From assembly GCF_002101295.1 (NCBI RefSeq), contig NZ_CP020778.1, positions 248,001 to 312,000 on the forward strand: a DNA stretch of 64,000 nt, written 5' to 3'. Positions 62,136 to 64,000 of the stretch are shown here, piece by piece. Positions within the stretch are counted from its first letter, which is position 1. The number at the start of each line of letters is the position of its first letter. Below the pieces are notes generated by a model. That model ran no database searches. It was not told the origin of the DNA and worked only from the letters and a program-made list of their open reading frames with translations. Source of the stretch: Candidatus Pelagibacter sp. RS40. GTDB lineage: Bacteria; Pseudomonadota; Alphaproteobacteria; Pelagibacterales; Pelagibacteraceae. The translations under genes and the position numbers were made by a program.

Positions 62136-62499
62136 CAAATTTTGACAAATCTGGTTTAAAATAATTAGGTCCCTTCATTACTTTTCCGGCTTCATTATAA
62201 ATTGGTTTTCCATCAACTCCTAATTTGCTCATATTAGAGTTTTGGACTTCTTCAAAACATTTATCTAAATCAATCCCAAAAGCTATGCCTGCCCCATAAG
62301 TCACATAAAGTATATCAGTAAGAGCATCAGCAACTTCTAATAGATCCTTATCGTCCATTGCTTGCTTTAATTCATCTAGTTCCTCTTTAATTAAATTATA
62401 TCTTAAATCATTTATTTTTTCTGAACTAAAAGAAGGTTTTGATTTTACTTCTTGGCCAAATGTTTGCATAAATGTTTTTACCTTTTGAAAGTTAGTCAT
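62128..62499 (-). CDS. MazG/PRA-PH-like nucleotide pyrophosphohydrolase
   Basis: This 123-residue all-alpha protein has EELDELKQAMDDKDLLEVADALTDILYV, the acidic EExxE...ExxD metal motif of MazG-like NTP pyrophosphatases, and a C-terminal GKVMKGPNYFKPDL typical of a small phage/bacterial family. Members hydrolyse dUTP, dCTP or other nucleotides. It is a lone gene between ygfZ and fumC, with 61 bases to fumC. Confidence 0.85.
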   Translation of the reverse strand: MTNFQKVKTFMQTFGQEVKSKPSFSSEKINDLRYNLIKEELDELKQAMDDKDLLEVADALTDILYVTYGAGIAFGIDLDKCFEEVQNSNMSKLGVDGKPIYNEAGKVMKGPNYFKPDLSKFVK

Positions 62500-62560
62500 T
62501 TTACTCCTGTAAGATTATTAAATTCTAGTATATAAATAATTTGAAACTTTAATCAATTAA

Positions 62561-63949
62561 ATGAAAACTAGAAAAGAATACGATAGCATTGGATCTATAA
62601 GTGTGCCTGATGATAAGTATTGGGGAGCATCTACCCAAAGATCAAATAAATATTTTAATATTGGAAAAATACTAGTTGATCTATCTATAATTAAATCAAT
62701 AGCAATAATTAAAAGATCTGCTGCAATAGTTCATAAAAAAGATAAATCGATATCAAGTAAAGTAGCTAGTGCAATAATTAAAGCTTCAAATGAGGTTATT
62801 GCTGGAAAGTTAGATCAAAATTTCCCCTTAAAAGTTTGGCAAACAGGATCTGGAACTCAAACAAATATGAATGTAAATGAAGTTATTGCTAATAGAGCAA
62901 TCCAAATTCTTAAAGGTAAAAAAGGATCAAAAAAACCTGTTCACCCAAATGATCATGTAAATAAATCTCAATCTACAAATGATGTTTTTCCTACTGCTAT
63001 GCATATTTCAATAGCAAAAGAAACAATTGGAAAGTTAATTCCAAACTTAAAAATTTTAGAAAATTCTTTAAGGAGAAAGTCTGTTGAATTTAAGAAAATT
63101 GTTAAAATTGGAAGAACACATCTACAAGATGCAACGCCACTTACTCTAGGCCAAGAATTTTCTGGATACCATCAGCAAATAAAAAAGAGTTTGGATAGAA
63201 TAAAATATTGTCTTAATGACATTCTTTTTTTAGCGCAAGGTGGCACTGCAGTAGGAACAGGAATAAATACAAAAAAAAATTTTGATAAAAAAATAGTTAA
63301 AGAGATAGGAAGATTTTGTAAGATCAAGTTTAAAACTGCACCAAATAAATTCTCTGAACTTGCTGCACATGATGCAATAGTTAATTTTTCAGGATCTTTA
63401 AATACCTGTGCTGTTGCTTTGATGAAAATTTCCAACGACATAAGATTTTTAGGTTCAGGACCAAGAGCAGGTTATGGTGAATTAATTTTGCCAGAAAATG
63501 AACCTGGCTCATCAATTATGCCTGGCAAAGTAAATCCTACACAATGCGAAGCTGTAACAATGGTATGTGCTAAAGTAATTGGAAATCATACAGGAATTAC
63601 AGTTGCTGGTTCTCATGGACATTTTGAACTAAACGTTTTTAAACCTTTAATTGCACACAATATTCTTCAGTCTATTGATATTATTGCAGACAGCGTAAAA
63701 AACTTTAGTTTGTTTTGTGTGAATGGAATTAAAGCGGATAAATTAAAGATTAAAGAACACTTAGAAAATTCTTTAATGCTTGTAACAGCACTCGCCCCAA
63801 AGATTGGTTATGATAATGCTGCTAAAATTGCAAAAAAAGCTTTAAAGAATAGAACAAAACTTAAATACGAGACTTTAAAAACAGGACTTATTAATGAAAA
63901 GGAGTATGATCATATTGTAAATCCTTTTATAATGACCAAACCAAGTTAG
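62561..63949 (+). CDS. fumC: Fumarate hydratase class II FumC
   Basis: At 462 residues this is a complete class II fumarase. It has YWGASTQRSN, the catalytic-Ser loop GSSIMPGKVNPTQCEA, KIGRTHLQDATPLTLGQEF and NDVFPTAMH. The oxygen-stable, iron-free class suits an aerobic marine organism. It interconverts fumarate and malate. It is followed by a short terminator-like hairpin. Confidence 0.96.
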   Translation: MKTRKEYDSIGSISVPDDKYWGASTQRSNKYFNIGKILVDLSIIKSIAIIKRSAAIVHKKDKSISSKVASAIIKASNEVIAGKLDQNFPLKVWQTGSGTQTNMNVNEVIANRAIQILKGKKGSKKPVHPNDHVNKSQSTNDVFPTAMHISIAKETIGKLIPNLKILENSLRRKSVEFKKIVKIGRTHLQDATPLTLGQEFSGYHQQIKKSLDRIKYCLNDILFLAQGGTAVGTGINTKKNFDKKIVKEIGRFCKIKFKTAPNKFSELAAHDAIVNFSGSLNTCAVALMKISNDIRFLGSGPRAGYGELILPENEPGSSIMPGKVNPTQCEAVTMVCAKVIGNHTGITVAGSHGHFELNVFKPLIAHNILQSIDIIADSVKNFSLFCVNGIKADKLKIKEHLENSLMLVTALAPKIGYDNAAKIAKKALKNRTKLKYETLKTGLINEKEYDHIVNPFIMTKPS

Positions 63950-63978
63950 TTTAAAATATCTCTCAGAGTAGATTTGAG

Positions 63979-63999
63979 AACTAACATATTGTTAGTTTT
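63979..63999 (+). terminator. Terminator after fumC
   Basis: AACTAAC and GTTAGTT form a seven-base stem around ATATT, followed by TTTA. It lies 30 bases after the fumC stop, at the window edge. The AT-rich stem is weak. Confidence 0.6.
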
Positions 64000-64000
64000 A

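Overview
The window reads as a stretch of a SAR11-type (Pelagibacterales) alphaproteobacterial chromosome. The evidence is very AT-rich DNA (about 30% GC by eye, not computed), genes packed almost end to end, and characteristic content: proteorhodopsin beside a ferredoxin and a ferredoxin reductase, a tandem glycine riboswitch in front of gcvT-gcvH-gcvP, and single compact copies of core genes. No non-coding gap exceeds 300 bases; the largest are 12727-12957, 56699-56911 and 49273-49439. I saw no rRNA, tRNA, insertion sequence, phage gene or CRISPR array.

Layout. 1-2312 (minus): DMT transporter, creatinase and a truncated glycine-amidinotransferase-like gene, probably a guanidino-compound module. 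2358-17513: a molybdenum/formate island. mobA and moeA diverge from an operon of a Cys-rich IscU-like scaffold, an HPP membrane protein, fdhD and a two-gene NAD-type formate dehydrogenase. Then come a GYD protein, an aldehyde dehydrogenase with its DUF779 partner, moaA-moaC-moaD-moaE, msrP-msrQ, a DUF1244 protein and moaB. 17523-24517: TauE/SafE transporter, a tiny membrane protein, an amino-acid-oxidase-like flavoprotein, TspO, and a lipid-modification cluster (SDR, DUF3833 lipoprotein, cyclopropane-synthase-like methyltransferase, DUF1365, FAD oxidase). 24524-32345: glycine cleavage with its riboswitch, a second DMT transporter, and 5-oxoprolinase pxpB-pxpC diverging from pxpA.

32342-45712: TPR protein, TerC, panB, guaB-TPR-guaA, rlmE, pssA-psd, icd, a GT9-like protein, alaS and recA. 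45818-53394: TolC-like protein, glycerate kinase, three GFA-family genes, umuDC under a clear promoter and SOS box, and two glycosyltransferase-type genes. 53441-64000: a two-cysteine DksA, GST, FNR-ferredoxin-proteorhodopsin, prpE, SMR exporter, a lone type IV pilin, pyrC, ygfZ, a MazG-like hydrolase and fumC.

How it fits together. Much of the window handles one-carbon units and small nitrogen compounds. Creatinase would yield sarcosine and urea, a flavoprotein could demethylate sarcosine-like amines, glycine cleavage feeds the folate C1 pool, and formate dehydrogenase oxidises formate to CO2 with NADH production. The molybdenum cofactor genes serve formate dehydrogenase and MsrP. The most distinctive observations are the HPP protein and atypical Fe-S scaffold inside the formate dehydrogenase operon, the creatinase/amidinotransferase pair, the shared SOS box at recA and umuDC, an IMP dehydrogenase without CBS domains, and a DksA with a CxxT/CxxA motif.
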